From contig BRKX01000019.1 of the NCBI GenBank assembly GCA_026008535.1, positions 821,001 to 885,000 on the forward strand: a stretch of DNA of 64,000 bases. The letters run 5' to 3'. The stretch's first letter is position 1. Each line of letters starts with the position of its first letter. Positions 43,006 to 55,968 of the stretch are shown here, one piece after another. The notes under the pieces are model-generated. The model saw only the letters and a program-made list of their open reading frames with translations, was not told the DNA's origin and did no database searches. Position numbers and translations under genes: made by a program. This DNA is from Perilla frutescens (lineage: Eukaryota; Streptophyta; Magnoliopsida; Lamiales; Lamiaceae).

Positions 43006-43689
43006 GAATAATCGTTATTTTCTTTATATTACTATCCCCATAATATATTTTCGATAGAAATAAAATACGAGATTGAAACACGTCATTTATCTGATTATCT
43101 AATTAGTGCAAGCTAGGCTCGTAAAAGTTTAGGTACATGAATGAAAAGATAAATAAAAAAATGCAAAGAAAAAAAGGGTACCAAAATCTCATCTGCAAAT
43201 AGGATTGTACCAAATAAATCACTTGTCACAATACTTATCCTCATCAACTTTTCTTTGTGTCTTATCCATTAAAATGTGAACACATTCATACATGCAACTT
43301 TTATCATGCCCTTTAACATTACTCAGTTTTAATTTAATTTTCTCTGTTTGTTTTTGTCTTTTTCCATGATATAGTCATATATATATAGCTTATATTTTCA
43401 CATTTCATCATTATATATATATATATGTATATATATCCAATAAAAACTGCAATATTTTGTACATATCACATGCTCAAGATTTTACTACCTCCAAATTTGT
43501 TATTCCAAAATAACTTTATGTTGAGCAACTATCACGTATGTGACATAGGATAGATATTATAGTTGAGAAGGGAATTAATTAAGTTATTAGTTCGATTTCT
43601 ATGTTATATTTTCATGTTAGCTTTACTTTACTATTATTAGGGATAGGAAAAAATAACGTTACACTTGGCCATAATTTAAAGGTTTTGTT

Positions 43690-44640
43690 TGGGTCGGGAT
43701 TCAGTGTACGTTACGTAGTCTCATGTCAGATCGTCTGATGGGTCAAAATTCGTGAGTTCCTTATACTAAGATCTAGATCTTGAACTTGACCCATAAATAC
43801 ATTTATGCGATTGTGTGAAAGATAAGATGGATTCGGATATAATTACTATTTGATGGAATTTGACCCGTTAGACGATTTGATATAAATTTTTGTGCTCTCT
43901 CAAAATTAGTCAGGACAAAGTCGTGACACCTGACCATATTTTAAAGGTCTCGTCCAGGCAGGGATCGAAAGTGAGGGAGGGAACATGGAATGACCATACG
44001 TTCACTAAAAAGTCTCGTGTCAGATCGTTTGACAGGTCAAAATTCGTTAGAAGTTATTCGTACTCAGATCCAAATCTTGAACTCGACCCATAAATACATA
44101 TATGCGATTATGAGTGACATATAAAATGGATTAAGACATAAATACCATTTGATGGATTCGGACATGTTAAACTGTTTGATATAAATTTCTGTGCTCTCTC
44201 AAAAATCAAAATTAGCCGGACGAAGTTTAAATATTCGACGTAGTATCGAAAAAAAAAAAGAATATTGGTTAGTCGTTTCACGGAGAAATACCTAAACTCG
44301 AATTTAGAGGTGGACCAAACTACCACATGGGAAAGATAAATGAGTTGCGATGCTTCAACAAAAGCCTTGATTTGAGTCTCGTAAAGAGGGGGCGAGATGT
44401 CAATGTGAGATATGAATTGCTATCATTTTGAAATGTTTTTCAGACCAATAATGATTATGATTCGAATATCGGTTGATATATTATCTGACGGGTCAAAATC
44501 TGTCCGACGTCGGTTCTTATATCCATATCTAGATCTTCAATTCACTTGGTCCACATACATTCTTACGGTTGCCGATGAGATGCAAATTTGATCTGTCAGA
44601 CGGATTGATAAAAAGGATAGTGTTTGAAGATTAATTGTCA
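43690..44640. repeat. Diverged ~293-bp tandem repeat (two clear units, one degraded)
   Basis: Landmarks such as GTCAGATCGTCTGATGGGTCA at about 43726 recur as GTCAGATCGTTTGACAGGTCA about 293 bp later, together with AACTCGACCCATAAATACAT and GATATAAATTT.TGTGCTCTC. A third, degraded version (TATCTGACGGGTCAAAATCT) starts near 44480. It does not encode a convincing protein. It may derive from a larger transposon. Confidence 0.7.
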
Positions 44641-46780
44641 TGTATATCAATCGGTAAAATACAATTTAAATCGAGTATTTTAGTCATAAAAACTTCAAAA
44701 AATGGGCAGTTTTTGTTAATTTTTCCCTCGTTTCACTTTCTCCACTTGAAACTCTTTTGGGGATTTCTCGTGATAGAGTTTATATTACGGTGCAATTTTC
44801 ATGATTTCTCCGCAAAAACATTAAATTTTTGATGAAATTGTTGATTGATTTTTAGTTTTTTTTTTCTTAAAAAAAACCCATTAAAACAAATCCCGAAGCT
44901 TTCAAATTTCCTCTACAAAAAATGAAATTAGTTTTTGCCCCTAAGTCTAGGGATGATCATGAGTGATGAGATATTTCACATTTTAATTATTGGATTATCA
45001 TCATGTGCATTTAGGGGGAAAAAAAATCAAATACGCATGGTAAAAATTTAATTATTGAAATACGAGATGAAATACAAAATTTGAAATAGAAGATTTCATT
45101 AAAATAAGGACAAAGCAGTAGAGCCACTTTTGGATGAGGTTCGTCCAAAAAATATAAAATGAAATTACCATAAAAAAGACAAAATTTTGCACCTAATATA
45201 TATTTATATATAAGTAGCAACTACAAGTAGTTAAAAAGAATTCTCTAATTTTCATTGAATTTGTAGAACATATATATATATATAGATTTCATGGAATTTC
45301 AAAATCATGTCTCCCCTCTCATATATTTTCAAAGTTTTGTCTCAATCACCATCACCCATAATAAAGTTGGATTTCCATGTGTTTATAAAGTGACAAGAAT
45401 TGTTCACAATTATTGTGATCTCAATGACCGGTTTGTCAATTTCAATATTACTTTGATATTTTTAGACTCCCAAAAGTAGAACTCACAAACCATATTATTG
45501 TTGTGTCTAAATTGAAATTTTTTAATTTCAAATTGATAAGAATTGAAATAAACTCAAATCATTATAATAGAGATTCCAAATCCAACCAAATCACTCAAAA
45601 TCAAATGGTAGTGATGGATTTGAAATCCATCTCTATCCAAACAACCAACACTTAGTTTACTTTACAAATTTCAAATCTATCATCAAATCATTCAATCAAA
45701 ACACAACCTACGAGTATAGGTTGATCTTTAACAATAGTAAAACATTCGAAACATTAATTACTTGTAAAATCATAGATCCGATTTAATATGTATGGCCTTA
45801 AGTCCCGACTACGTAAATGTTGCTAGCAAACTTAAAATGAGACCTCAAATGAATCTATACTCCGAACCTAATTACTACATGAGTGTCGGGGGGTTTGATT
45901 AGCTATTAGTCGGACGAAATTTGAACATCGAGATTCTTGGGAGTGTGCGGTATAAAATTTGATACTATGTTATGAAAGATACTCACTTTTCCATGTGCAA
46001 GTGTAGACATGTTGTTTCAATATGATGCCAAAGAAATCTCTTTAAAAACCTACCCCCAAATTAAAGAGCAAATGGGAAAACAGCAAAAGTTAGTGAGTGG
46101 GAGAAAAAAAAGACGAGCAAAAACAAAGTTGTTTTTAGAAGATTATTTTGCAATGTTGAGAAGAATTTTTATTTTTATTTTCAACTTTTGCATTAATTTC
46201 TTGAAAATTAAAGTAGTGATGTCTTTAAATCAATCGATTCAGGCCTACGTAAATGATTTAACTGAATTGCAACATACTTCACTAACGTTAAATTTCACGA
46301 TCTATGATCTATCTCTTTTCTTCGACAATCATAAACCAAAGATATAGCGCATTATAAAAAGACCAAAAAAAAATAGTAGAATTAAGACCACAACTTCAAT
46401 TCCTCTTTTCATCAACATGTGTGCTTTGGTAGATTTAATATTGTGATATATATATATATACACACACACACACCATGAAGTTATGTATGCAGTGAAAACC
46501 GATAGAAGAGTTCTCTTGTATCTAGTTTTGATTTGAAAGAGGGAAAATCTCGAGTCAAAATTTATTAAACGGATCAAAAAATGAATTCAAACATCACTAA
46601 AACACAAACAAAATTTACAAATAAGCTAAGGAATAAGGGTTTTTGATCTAAAATTTAACTCAGTCCAAGCTAATTTTGATTCCTCATATCGTTTGAAATA
46701 AGCTTTTATGTTGGAATGATATTTTACTATGGCCCTTACAATCGAGAAATTTAAATTGCTTGGCTCATGATTGGAATAAT

Positions 46781-46782
<2 letters not shown>

Positions 46783-46832
<50 letters not shown>
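46783..46832. repeat. (CT)n microsatellite
   Basis: Uninterrupted run of about 25 CT units. Confidence 0.95.
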
Positions 46833-46836
<4 letters not shown>

Positions 46837-47671
46837 GAAGTCCAAATGTTTGACTTGGGCTAAAATGGATCTACACGTAATTCTTGGAGCACTTTGTGTG
46901 TGTACAATGAAACCCTTGAATGAAAAATGATTTTTGGACACTATAGTGCACTTTTCAACTCAAATGTGTCGCAATATATATAAATAAATATGTGAATATT
47001 AGCGGAAATTGTAAGACCGACCCACTAAAGTAATTTAAATCGAGTCAAATAGGGTAGGGGTATAGCAAGTCGACACGATCCTAACCCACCAACCCACTCG
47101 TTGGATCGAATCATTGAACCTACCCAAATTTTAGTAGCATCATAAAAAAAAAAAAAAAAAAAAAGATTTTACGAAGCAAACAACAATTTAGATTTTTATG
47201 AATATTTCATGAAAACATATCAGAATCTCAAATTAAACCACCTGGCTAAATATCAACAGATTTTCAATCCCCCAGCTAAAAGCAATGGAAATAGACTAAA
47301 AAGAACAAAAAAATAAATAAATTATGAATTCTTGTACTAAATTTTCCTCATTATAAATTTATAATGACTGCGAGCGACAGAACACTTGAAAGATATGATG
47401 GGAATATAAAAAATTCATGGGGGCTATGGAAGTTACATAAAAATCCAACTAAAATGCTTTTGCAGAAATTTAATACAAGTAGGACAGTTTCTAATAGGTA
47501 TACAAAAATGAATTTAGATTCGAATCTGCTCAAGCGAGAACAAGATAACTCTGAAGATTGCATGATTTACAGTTAAATGCATTCATCCAATTAGAGCATC
47601 AGAAGCTAGATCAATCGAAGGGAAACTCATACCGGACATAGCTATCCTAGTAGTTCGAAATCGGCCCTGTC

Positions 47672-49393
47672 TTAAAGATCGTACCTCACATCCCATCTGC
47701 GGTTTACATCAACATTCAACGTCCAATTGTTTTCTCGAACCTGCATATAGGGAATCTGCAACGGTGACAGCATTAGTCGAGAGATGGAAAAATATTAAGG
47801 AAAAGCTATAGAGCAAAATAAAATTCACAAAATAGCTAATGTGGTGGTTCTTTATTAACTTAATCAGGAAAGAAAAGGATGTTACAAACAGAATGACTTG
47901 ATCTAAATCAAGATTTAGTTTCATTTGGGTACGAGCATTAATAGAACGTAAACTTACCTTATCAATAAGATCATATCCCAACTTTATACGCAAATCCTGG
48001 TCCTTTTTAACATTGAAGATGCTCCAAACAAGCTCAGTAGTAGCAGAATAATCAATCTGTTTCGAACACGATGTTTAGGTTGGACTTCAATTCAAGAGAA
48101 GCTTCTAAGACACGGAACAAACCCAAATCATGGAAATGTTCCATGGCCCAAGTGATATAAACAGTAAATAAAACTCTATGAGCCAATAGTCATAAGATAC
48201 CACGAGGTAGGTGAATGAACATGAAACTAACCTTTTTCAATTCCTCATCAATATTACAACGACCCTTAACATTGAAGTTAAACAATCCATCTGCAGTTAC
48301 TGGAAATGTTGCCTTGCTACGTGCGTGATAGTGCACCTTATCACGTCTATTGTACTGAACTCCCGCACCAAGGCTAGCTGGTATCTACGTAGGTCAGGAA
48401 ACATGTCAAATTCTATGTTGCCTCATTGCACCAAAAACTAAAATATTGAGGGATCTAGAACAATAGCACTGTCACGTCACTTGGCAAAAGAAAAACCAAT
48501 ACTTAGTTCAAGGGAAAAAAAATTGTAATCACTTGTTTCATATAAAGAATAGTCCCCTGATCATTGTATTACATTCTCAATTCTTATACGCGCGAAAGGA
48601 AGCTAAATTCCTTAGTCTACAGGTGAAACACCTCGTTGATGGAAATCGATAGAATATTCACCTTCAAAAAGGGTCAGCATGGAGTTCCATAAATTATTTA
48701 TTTTAGTGCCCTTCGCTATCTACTCAGCTGGGGAGGTGATTACTTGAAAACAAACAATCCAATCCAAAAAACACATACATACCGTAGGATGGTAGTATCT
48801 AATCATTCCATTCAAGAAAGTAGGAGCTCCAAGCTTTGTATCAAGCTCTCCTTGAAGCTGCCAATTAGTAGACAAGCAAACGAGCCAATAGTTAAGCAAT
48901 GCTAACACAAACAAATCAAAACCAGAATCTCATCAAAAAGCCACCATCACTCTTAAAACATAACTGAAAAAAAAAAAAAAAGAATTCTCAACATTTCATA
49001 ACATTGTTCGAATTCAAACGCAGCAAATTCATTTTCACCCTAACTCAACGAAAACATTCAGAAACCCTTCGATTTCCAAGACAACATTTTTACACTCGAA
49101 TTTGAGCTACAGTACTAGCAACAGCCTCACCAACATAAAAATAGCACAAAACAACGCCAAAAATTTCACAAACAAACTAAGCAATTTAACAATTGATGCC
49201 GTGTATCCAAAAACAAGTATAGAAATCGATGTAAGCAAGTAACCAAACACGATTAGAGAAGAATTTATACGGCAACAAAAAAAAGATGGTAAAATTAAAC
49301 CTGGCAGATGGAATTGGTGGAGACCGGGAATTTTTCCTTGGCGCGAATTCGGAGAGCCTTGGAATCTCCGGCATACCTAAGCGAAGTTTCCAT
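47672..49393 (-). CDS. OEP21: Outer envelope pore protein 21 (OEP21), chloroplast
   Basis: Five exons: 49393-49301, 48857-48783, 48384-48232, 48056-47958 and 47755-47672, all phase 0 with GT/AG, giving 167 residues, about the size of known OEP21. The protein begins METSLRYAGDSKALRIRAKEK, continues LDTKLGAPTFLNGMIRYYHP, has FPVTADGLFNFNVKG in the middle and ends QVRENNWTLNVDVNRRWDVRYDL, matching the family along its length. OEP21 is a small beta-barrel channel in the outer chloroplast envelope, anion-selective and regulated by ATP and triose phosphates. It needs no cleaved transit peptide and none is seen. All exons are multiples of three. The gene looks intact. Confidence 0.94.
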
Positions 49394-49610
49394 TTCTGAA
49401 TCAGCAAAAGAATCGTCTCTCTCTAAAAAGAAATAGGGTTTGGTTGCATATACCAAACCCAAGAACGCTGCGAATGGATATGGCGGAAATCGCAATTTGT
49501 GGGTTTTGGATTGTTGTGGTTTAAGCGTCGATAAATATAATAAATAATTAAATAATTAAATTTCTATACCGCCAAAAATCGATTCCAATTCGGGCAAGTA
49601 AATTTTTGAA

Positions 49611-49614
<4 letters not shown>

Positions 49615-49656
<42 letters not shown>
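49615..49656. repeat. (TA)n microsatellite
   Basis: A TA run of about 20 units, some 220 bp upstream of the OEP21 start codon. Confidence 0.95.
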
Positions 49657-49659
<3 letters not shown>

Positions 49660-49762
49660 TTTCTTCAAATAATATTTATACAATAACTTGAAAACTTGGA
49701 AAATAAATAATAGTAAAAGAGTTTGTTTACTGTAAATCGACTTAGAAAGTATTGATTAAAAT

Positions 49763-50119
49763 GGGAAATTTACACTTTTGATACATATATTTTTGGACAC
49801 TTTTTCAAAAATTGCTCACTTTATTACTATTAGCAAAAAACAGTACCCACTTTTTCAAAAAATTTGCAAATATGACCTCGATCAAATTTCCAACCTAGAA
49901 CCCAATAGAAAATATTACTTGGATATTCCATGTCAATTATGAACTAAAAATAAAATAAATTTGTTGGGCATGCCACATAGATATTATAGGCTGAAAATTT
50001 GATCGATGTCATATTTGCAAAAAAAAATTGAAAAAGTGAGTATTGTTTTGCTAATAATAATAAAGTGGGTCATTTTTTAAAAAGTGTCCAAAATGTAGGT
50101 ATCAAAGTGTAAATTTCCC
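49763..50119. mobile_element. 357-bp long-TIR element, copy 2 of 3
   Basis: Ends GGGAAATTTACAC and GTGTAAATTTCCC are perfect inverses. The flanking 9-mers are GATTAAAAT and TATTAAAAT. The interior carries the family words GATACATATATTTTTGGACAC and GTGTCCAAAATGTAGGTATC. It lies about 370 bp upstream of the OEP21 ATG. Confidence 0.85.
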
Positions 50120-50866
50120 TATTAAAATTGAATAATATTTTATTTTTATATTTTTTTACTTTGTTATTGTATTAGTAATTTAGTGTACTTTTTCCTTTTT
50201 TGGTGGCATTTTGTGCACTTTGAGCTCTTTTATTTCCTTTTTCTTTTGCATCTTTTTGTTCTTTGTACAATTTGGAATATTATATAAAACTATTTTAATT
50301 TTTATTCTGAGGAAAGGTGCTGATTTCGAATTTCAAATCCGAAATGTCTTTCTTTAACACAAGAAACTCACACCGAATTTGGATTTCGAATCCATCTTCC
50401 TTTCAAATCCGATTTTATAGTTTACTTTTGTATTTTAGTGCTATTTTTTTAAAATTATACATTATTTAATGCTAGTGTTAATAAACACACAAATACAATA
50501 AAATAGAATATCAAATCATAATAAAATACGCATCGTTCCAAATTCTCACACAAAACACTAGTTTTCGTTATAACCCACCCTCAAATTAAAATGTTAAATT
50601 TCCGTCTCAAAAAATATTAAAACCAAACGCGAGTGGAAGAATTCGAGTCACGTGCCAATAATGTCGCACGATATTTTTTTGTTCATATAGAAACTAAATT
50701 TCGAATAAAATTACATAGTTTCTAAGTTGCAACAAAATTTTAACCCAACATTCAAGCAAAATAATCTCAAGTTGGGAGAGTTAAACCTTGAGAGCATGAA
50801 TTTGTCTACCACCTACAATAATTATATATAATATATGATATGATGATCTCCTCTCAATCCTTACCA

Positions 50867-53800
50867 TTATATCTCGTCGATTACGTCAAGAAGATCATCA
50901 ATTTCCTGCCTCAAGAGTGTGATTTTCTGCTGAACAGCAGCGACGCGATTGTCAATGTCTCGACCCCCGGATTTCTTCTCGTAAGAATCTACGACCATGG
51001 AGTGCTTCAGCATCAACTTCTCTTGTAGTTCCCTCTCCTTGGTTACCAATTCTTCCACCTGCATATAAACCCAATAAAGCAAACACGAAGGTGAGATGTC
51101 ATAAAGTCGTGCAATCGGGATCCATTTCGGAGTCGTCCGCTTATAATTTTCAGAACTGCAGAAAATTTGATGAAATATAGCAGTTGGGAGATGAAATACA
51201 TGAGATGAAATATAGCAGTTCGGACTTCTATAGTTCTATGGAAGATATAGAAGGGAAATATAGCCCTGTTCCATTTCTGCAACGGTCTAAGAAACCGATA
51301 TTTTTTTTTTCTTGAATGTTACAACATACATAAGGCACAGATGATACTCACCTATTGGAAGCTTAATTGATGAAAATGTGAAAACTAATTTACAAAGGCA
51401 AAGTGTGTATTGCAAACATGTTATCTCAAACGAGTTATCAGACGGTTACAAAGTAAAGTTTGAGGTAGATATTACCCTTATAGAGAGTGCTAATAAATCG
51501 AGCAGAATGAATAGAATGTTACCTTGGGCATAATTTGAAGCGCCTGTGGAGAAGATTGCAAGAACGACAACAAGGGTTTCAACTCCTTCAGTAGCTCCTT
51601 GAGCAAACTGTCAGCAGCTTTGCGTGCTGCTTTGCAAGCCTGCACATCACCTGTCCTTGAAAGATCGCGCAGAGATGCTTCTAGCTTGTCATGAATATTC
51701 AATACACGGTTCATTAAATTTTGGAACTGCTGGATTGTAGTTTGGACCTGTAAAAATTAAATAAATTAATCAATACTCTAAGAATGGGCAATCGCCGTTT
51801 ATTTAACAACTAGAAAGTGAGGGAGAAAGAATGTCTACATACCTCATCCCACTGAAGTTTTGCTATATAAGAAGCTGAAGATTTGGAGATTGTGAAGTCT
51901 GCATGCATATATGCTACGCATGCAACAAAAAAGAGGAAAAATCCAAAAATCAACATCAATGGCTCCCTTAGGAGAGAGATATTGCTGAATCTGTAATAGA
52001 CCTGTGGACAACACATATATTAGCTTTTTTTCAAAAAGATAATATATACATCCACCTCCCCCCCCCCCCCAACCCCAAAAAAAGAAAAAAAAAAGAACCA
52101 GATGATGAGAAACTAGACGCAACTGCATCAAAGACTTCACATCTAGTAGAAACCAAATTGGCAATGAGAGCAAACTAAGTAAAAATATACTAATGAAATT
52201 GATTGCCTACATGAAAATAGTATTCTCCACAAATAAATAAGTCCTATTTGTATACACTATACACCACATATGAAATATTAAATCTAGCAACCACACTACA
52301 AAAGGAATTCGATTTTTATGCCATCTGAGGTAGTTTCAAAGAGATAACCATTTCTCAAAGTTGTGAATTATTAGAACCAACTTTGGAGAACGCTAAGACA
52401 AACTTTATACCTGTTTGATATCTTAAAAAGGAATCAATATGAGTCATCAATTGTTTAAAACACATTTTCTTCAATTCACATTTCCATATGATGCCTTGGT
52501 CAGAGCATTCCAGAAAAATGCATGTAGATTATTAGTGTTATTATTGACTTCCTCACTGGAAATTGATTATGGAAGCAGTTTCAAGACCAAATTTAGTTTG
52601 TTTAGCTAATTGCTGGAATACTTTTCTTATAAATACTTATGATATTCCCCCCCAAAAAAATATTATAATAAATCCAGCAAATCACCTGAAAATTTTGATC
52701 ATGTTCTGGGACAGCATTTGTCTTTTCCAATACAATGACTGGTCTGCCAACCATATCCAGGTGGGAAAATTTTGTCTGCATCAGTTCCCAAAAAAATATA
52801 TAACAACAGTGGTAGGGGTACCCATTGGCTTGGAAAGAAGTAATGATTCAAACTACAATTTAATCACACCTCCCGAGTCTCTTTGACAGGAAATGGAACC
52901 ACAACAGAAAAATCCTTTGATCCCTCTGGTAAAACAACCTGAAATTGCAGAACCCAATGCTATATCAATAACAAATCTTAACCAAAAGAAGAGGGGAAAA
53001 GTAATATATTAACAAAAGGAAAGACAAAAAAAAAAAGAAACAAATTCGAAGCAAACAAAACAATTGTCCTCCAGCAATTCAGATTATCAGCACCAAGAAG
53101 AAGATTGTTCTAATAGTGAAACGGGTGCTATGTATCGAAAGATCAAATATGAAAAGCTAATTATGAGAGCATCCTTCCAAACAACAAATTACTCATTCCA
53201 ACCTCATCCATCCCTTCCCGAACCAAAAACAGGAGATTAAGAAAAATCATAAGAGAAAATAGACATGAGAGAAGGTACACAAAGGAAGAACGAAAAGAAC
53301 AGTACAAAAGCACAAAAAAAAGTAAATTTTTTAAGCCAATTTAACTCCAAGCTGATAGGAATAGAGCTATGGAGTTCTTTCATTAGTTGTCATTCTATGG
53401 CCTATGCAAGTGTCCTTGGGGCCAATCTTGTATCGGACTGTCTACAGTCCGTATGTATAGTATATAAATATTGGAGAAGTTAATAGTTAGGGTAAGGAAG
53501 AACTATTTTGAGTTAGCAGCAACTTGTTGGGTGAACCTTTCAGTTCTTTGTTTTCCTTTATTTATATTTTCAGTCCAAGTATTTTTCCAACGGTGATAGA
53601 GGGAAAGGGTCCTCGTATTATGAAACTAAAGATGCTACAGTGAAAATTACTTGTTTTTAGTTATACAATTTAAATTGAGGACTAAAGATAAAAACCAACA
53701 ACAAAATTAACACATTTACATAACAAGAAAACTTCAATTAAAAAAAATTATTTTTTAACAATACTTTGTAAATTTTTCTATGACTACTAAACTACTATTA

Positions 53801-55968
53801 CATACTAAGAGCAAATGCTAGAATACAACAAATATATTAAAGCTAATGATGTGGAAGAAAAGAAAACCTTTTAAGTACATTAAAACCATGAAAAACAGAA
53901 AACATGATGCATAGCAGTATAGCACAAAGTGCTGATATAAACATTAACTTTATATTCATACTTCTAGGAGCAAATAAGACCCACACTTATTATGTAACAT
54001 CCAGCATCTTGAATTCCATATCTGAGAACCATATGCATACCTTCACGATGAGATTTTCAATGACAACATCATTCATTGGGCAACCAAACGAGATATCAAG
54101 GAAACGTTTTCCCTGTGACTTGAACAAGAAATCTTTAAGTGGCAACCCATATCCAATTGTGAAAGAAGTTCTCCAACCACCAAACATTGGATACCGAGGC
54201 TCAATTTCAAGAAGTGTCTGTGTATCAATAAAATGGTTATTACAACAGGAAATCAAATCAAAGCATTTTAGAGGGAATCAAGACCCACCTTTGCTGAATC
54301 GCTCCATACATTAGAGGTAGAAATATTCCCAATCTCATCCCTGTAGTAAATAGAATGAGCTCGCGCAGGCAGTCTGGCGACCAGACTTCTCAGCGCTGAT
54401 GCCCCTCTAACATGGGGTCGTGCCTGATAATCCAATCTGCAAGCATCAACACAAAATATAAATATTCCGAGTCCAAAAATGATGAAAATCTTCAGACATG
54501 ATGGGACAGGGATAAAAGGCATTTCTGGTTCGGTGTATTATTGTACCTTGAGAACTCCCCGGTCATCTCAGCACCAGCATGAAAGAGATTGTAGTTTTCC
54601 GTGATTTGCACATTTCCCCAATGGGAAATTTCTATCTCACGCACCAACTCTTGAGCAACAGAAAATGGTTTATTGCTCACGAAGTGGATTACAACTGGTG
54701 GGTATGAGAAAGGAGGAATATTCTCATAAGGACCATATTTTATTTCTGAACCAGAAAATTTGGTATTCTCCAATTTTGTATAAGATTCCACCTTTGGTTC
54801 AGGTAATTTAACAGTGAGTGACTGGATCTTGACTGCATAGGGAGAGAGATAATGTGCACTATCTTGGAAGGCAAAAAGTTGAACATCAGCCTGAGTTATC
54901 TTCTCAGGGAAAGGCCTCAGTAGATTAGTAGATGCAGCTTTGACTTCCAAAGTCAAGCTCTGTCCCTTACCCAGTTCCTTAGGCAAAGAGACAGCATACC
55001 AAGTCAATGCTTGGGGCATCCCTTCAGGGTGCGTGATCTCAACAGGCAGGTTGTCTGAAGAACCTTTTGTTTTACCTTTCCCTACACTAATTGCTACTGA
55101 CAGAATAGCCAAGTTCTTTGCTTGATTTTCAGGGAAGGGCAACAAAATCTTTGACACTGCTTCGACCCCCTTATTTTCTACCTGGAAGAGGATAATACCA
55201 ATAGTAAGTAGCACAACAATGCAAACAAAATCAACTTTACTAGCCATTTGAATCATCCAAAGTAAAACCACTAAAATGGAACAACCAACATCAATAAAAA
55301 AAGTACCTTGAGTGATGTAGTGAACCGAACTATATGTGACGATAAATCAACCTGCAGCATAAGGTCATTAAAAATTAGCAAGCCGATAAGTTCAGATATT
55401 CAAGCTAACCAAGATCACAGTGCGATGTCTACAGATGAAGCACGGCATTCTTGCTGTCAAATCCAAAATCATTCTTTTATCATCCAGGCTACATGCAACA
55501 CATCCAAATATCCATTCATACTTATATCCTGGTACATTACTGCATTCCCCATTTGATAACTTCTTCAATTCTCATTAAACACCCCAAATCTCAAAGAGTC
55601 AAAAACAGCAACAACCAAAACCCAAGCCACGCCACGACAAAACTACTAAAATTCGCCACTCTAGTTTAGCTCATCTAATCAGACATACACAGATTGCAAA
55701 GAAACAACACATCCGTCCAACCAGCTTCTTAAACCCTAGCCATCCGACATAAAAATCTCCGGAAAAAAAAAAGATAAATCCTCTAAAATAATGCAAATCC
55801 AAAACAGAACCCTAAAAATCACAGCGAATTTATTTTAAAAAAAAGAGGGGAAACAATTATTACCTGGCGATCCAGTTTGGAAATTACGAGATCGGAGCAC
55901 ACATTGGAGAAAAGTATAAAAAAACTCAAAATGAAGAGAAGAGAGAGATCGAGCCGGAATCGCTTCAT
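50867..55968 (-). CDS. OST1A: Oligosaccharyltransferase subunit 1 / ribophorin I
   Basis: Ten exons: 55968-55864, 55351-55307, 55181-54547, 54436-54289, 54217-54041, 52938-52870, 52775-52686, 52001-51843, 51747-51523 and 51058-50867. They sum to 1,845 bp and 614 residues, the same size as Arabidopsis OST1A as I recall it. A signal peptide (about 1-24) precedes SDLVISKLDRQ. The lumenal ribophorin I domain includes LPFPENQAKNLAIL, LTWYAVSLPKELGKGQ, FVSNKPFSVAQELVREIEIS and EPRYPMFGGWRTSFTIGYGLP. A membrane helix lies at about 438-457, followed by a cytosolic coiled tail (RDLSRTGD, QQKITLLRQEIDDLLDVIDE). The protein is a non-catalytic subunit of the ER complex that transfers the N-glycan precursor to Asn. 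Most junctions are phase 0; only exon 3/4 splits a codon. The gene looks intact. Confidence 0.96.

Larger units (their letters stand above)
39349..47671. other. Long spacer, no gene seen
   Basis: The first part is the leader and promoter side of the ATL gene, with a (GA)n tract at 39369-39394 (CT on the sense strand, about 20-45 bp before the ATG). Then come A+T-rich DNA, SSRs near 40.6, 41.15 and 46.8 kb, a Stowaway-like MITE at 41.7 kb, a 32-bp tandem duplication at 42.9 kb and diverged tandem units at 43.7-44.6 kb. Open frames such as 46009-46347 have no recognisable domain. Confidence 0.55.
49394..50866. other. Spacer between OEP21 and OST1
   Basis: It contains the OEP21 leader/promoter side, a (TA)n tract at about 49615-49656 and a long-TIR element at 49763-50119. 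The remainder, up to the OST1 3' end, is A+T-rich with no gene seen. Confidence 0.55.

Noticed and set aside
46009..46347. 112-residue ORF
   Set aside because: Lys-rich start and hydrophobic patches but no family resemblance, no exons nearby; too A+T-driven to call a gene.
53265..54314. Forward-strand ORFs in the OST1 region
   Set aside because: They lie in an OST1 intron or run antisense to OST1 exon 5.
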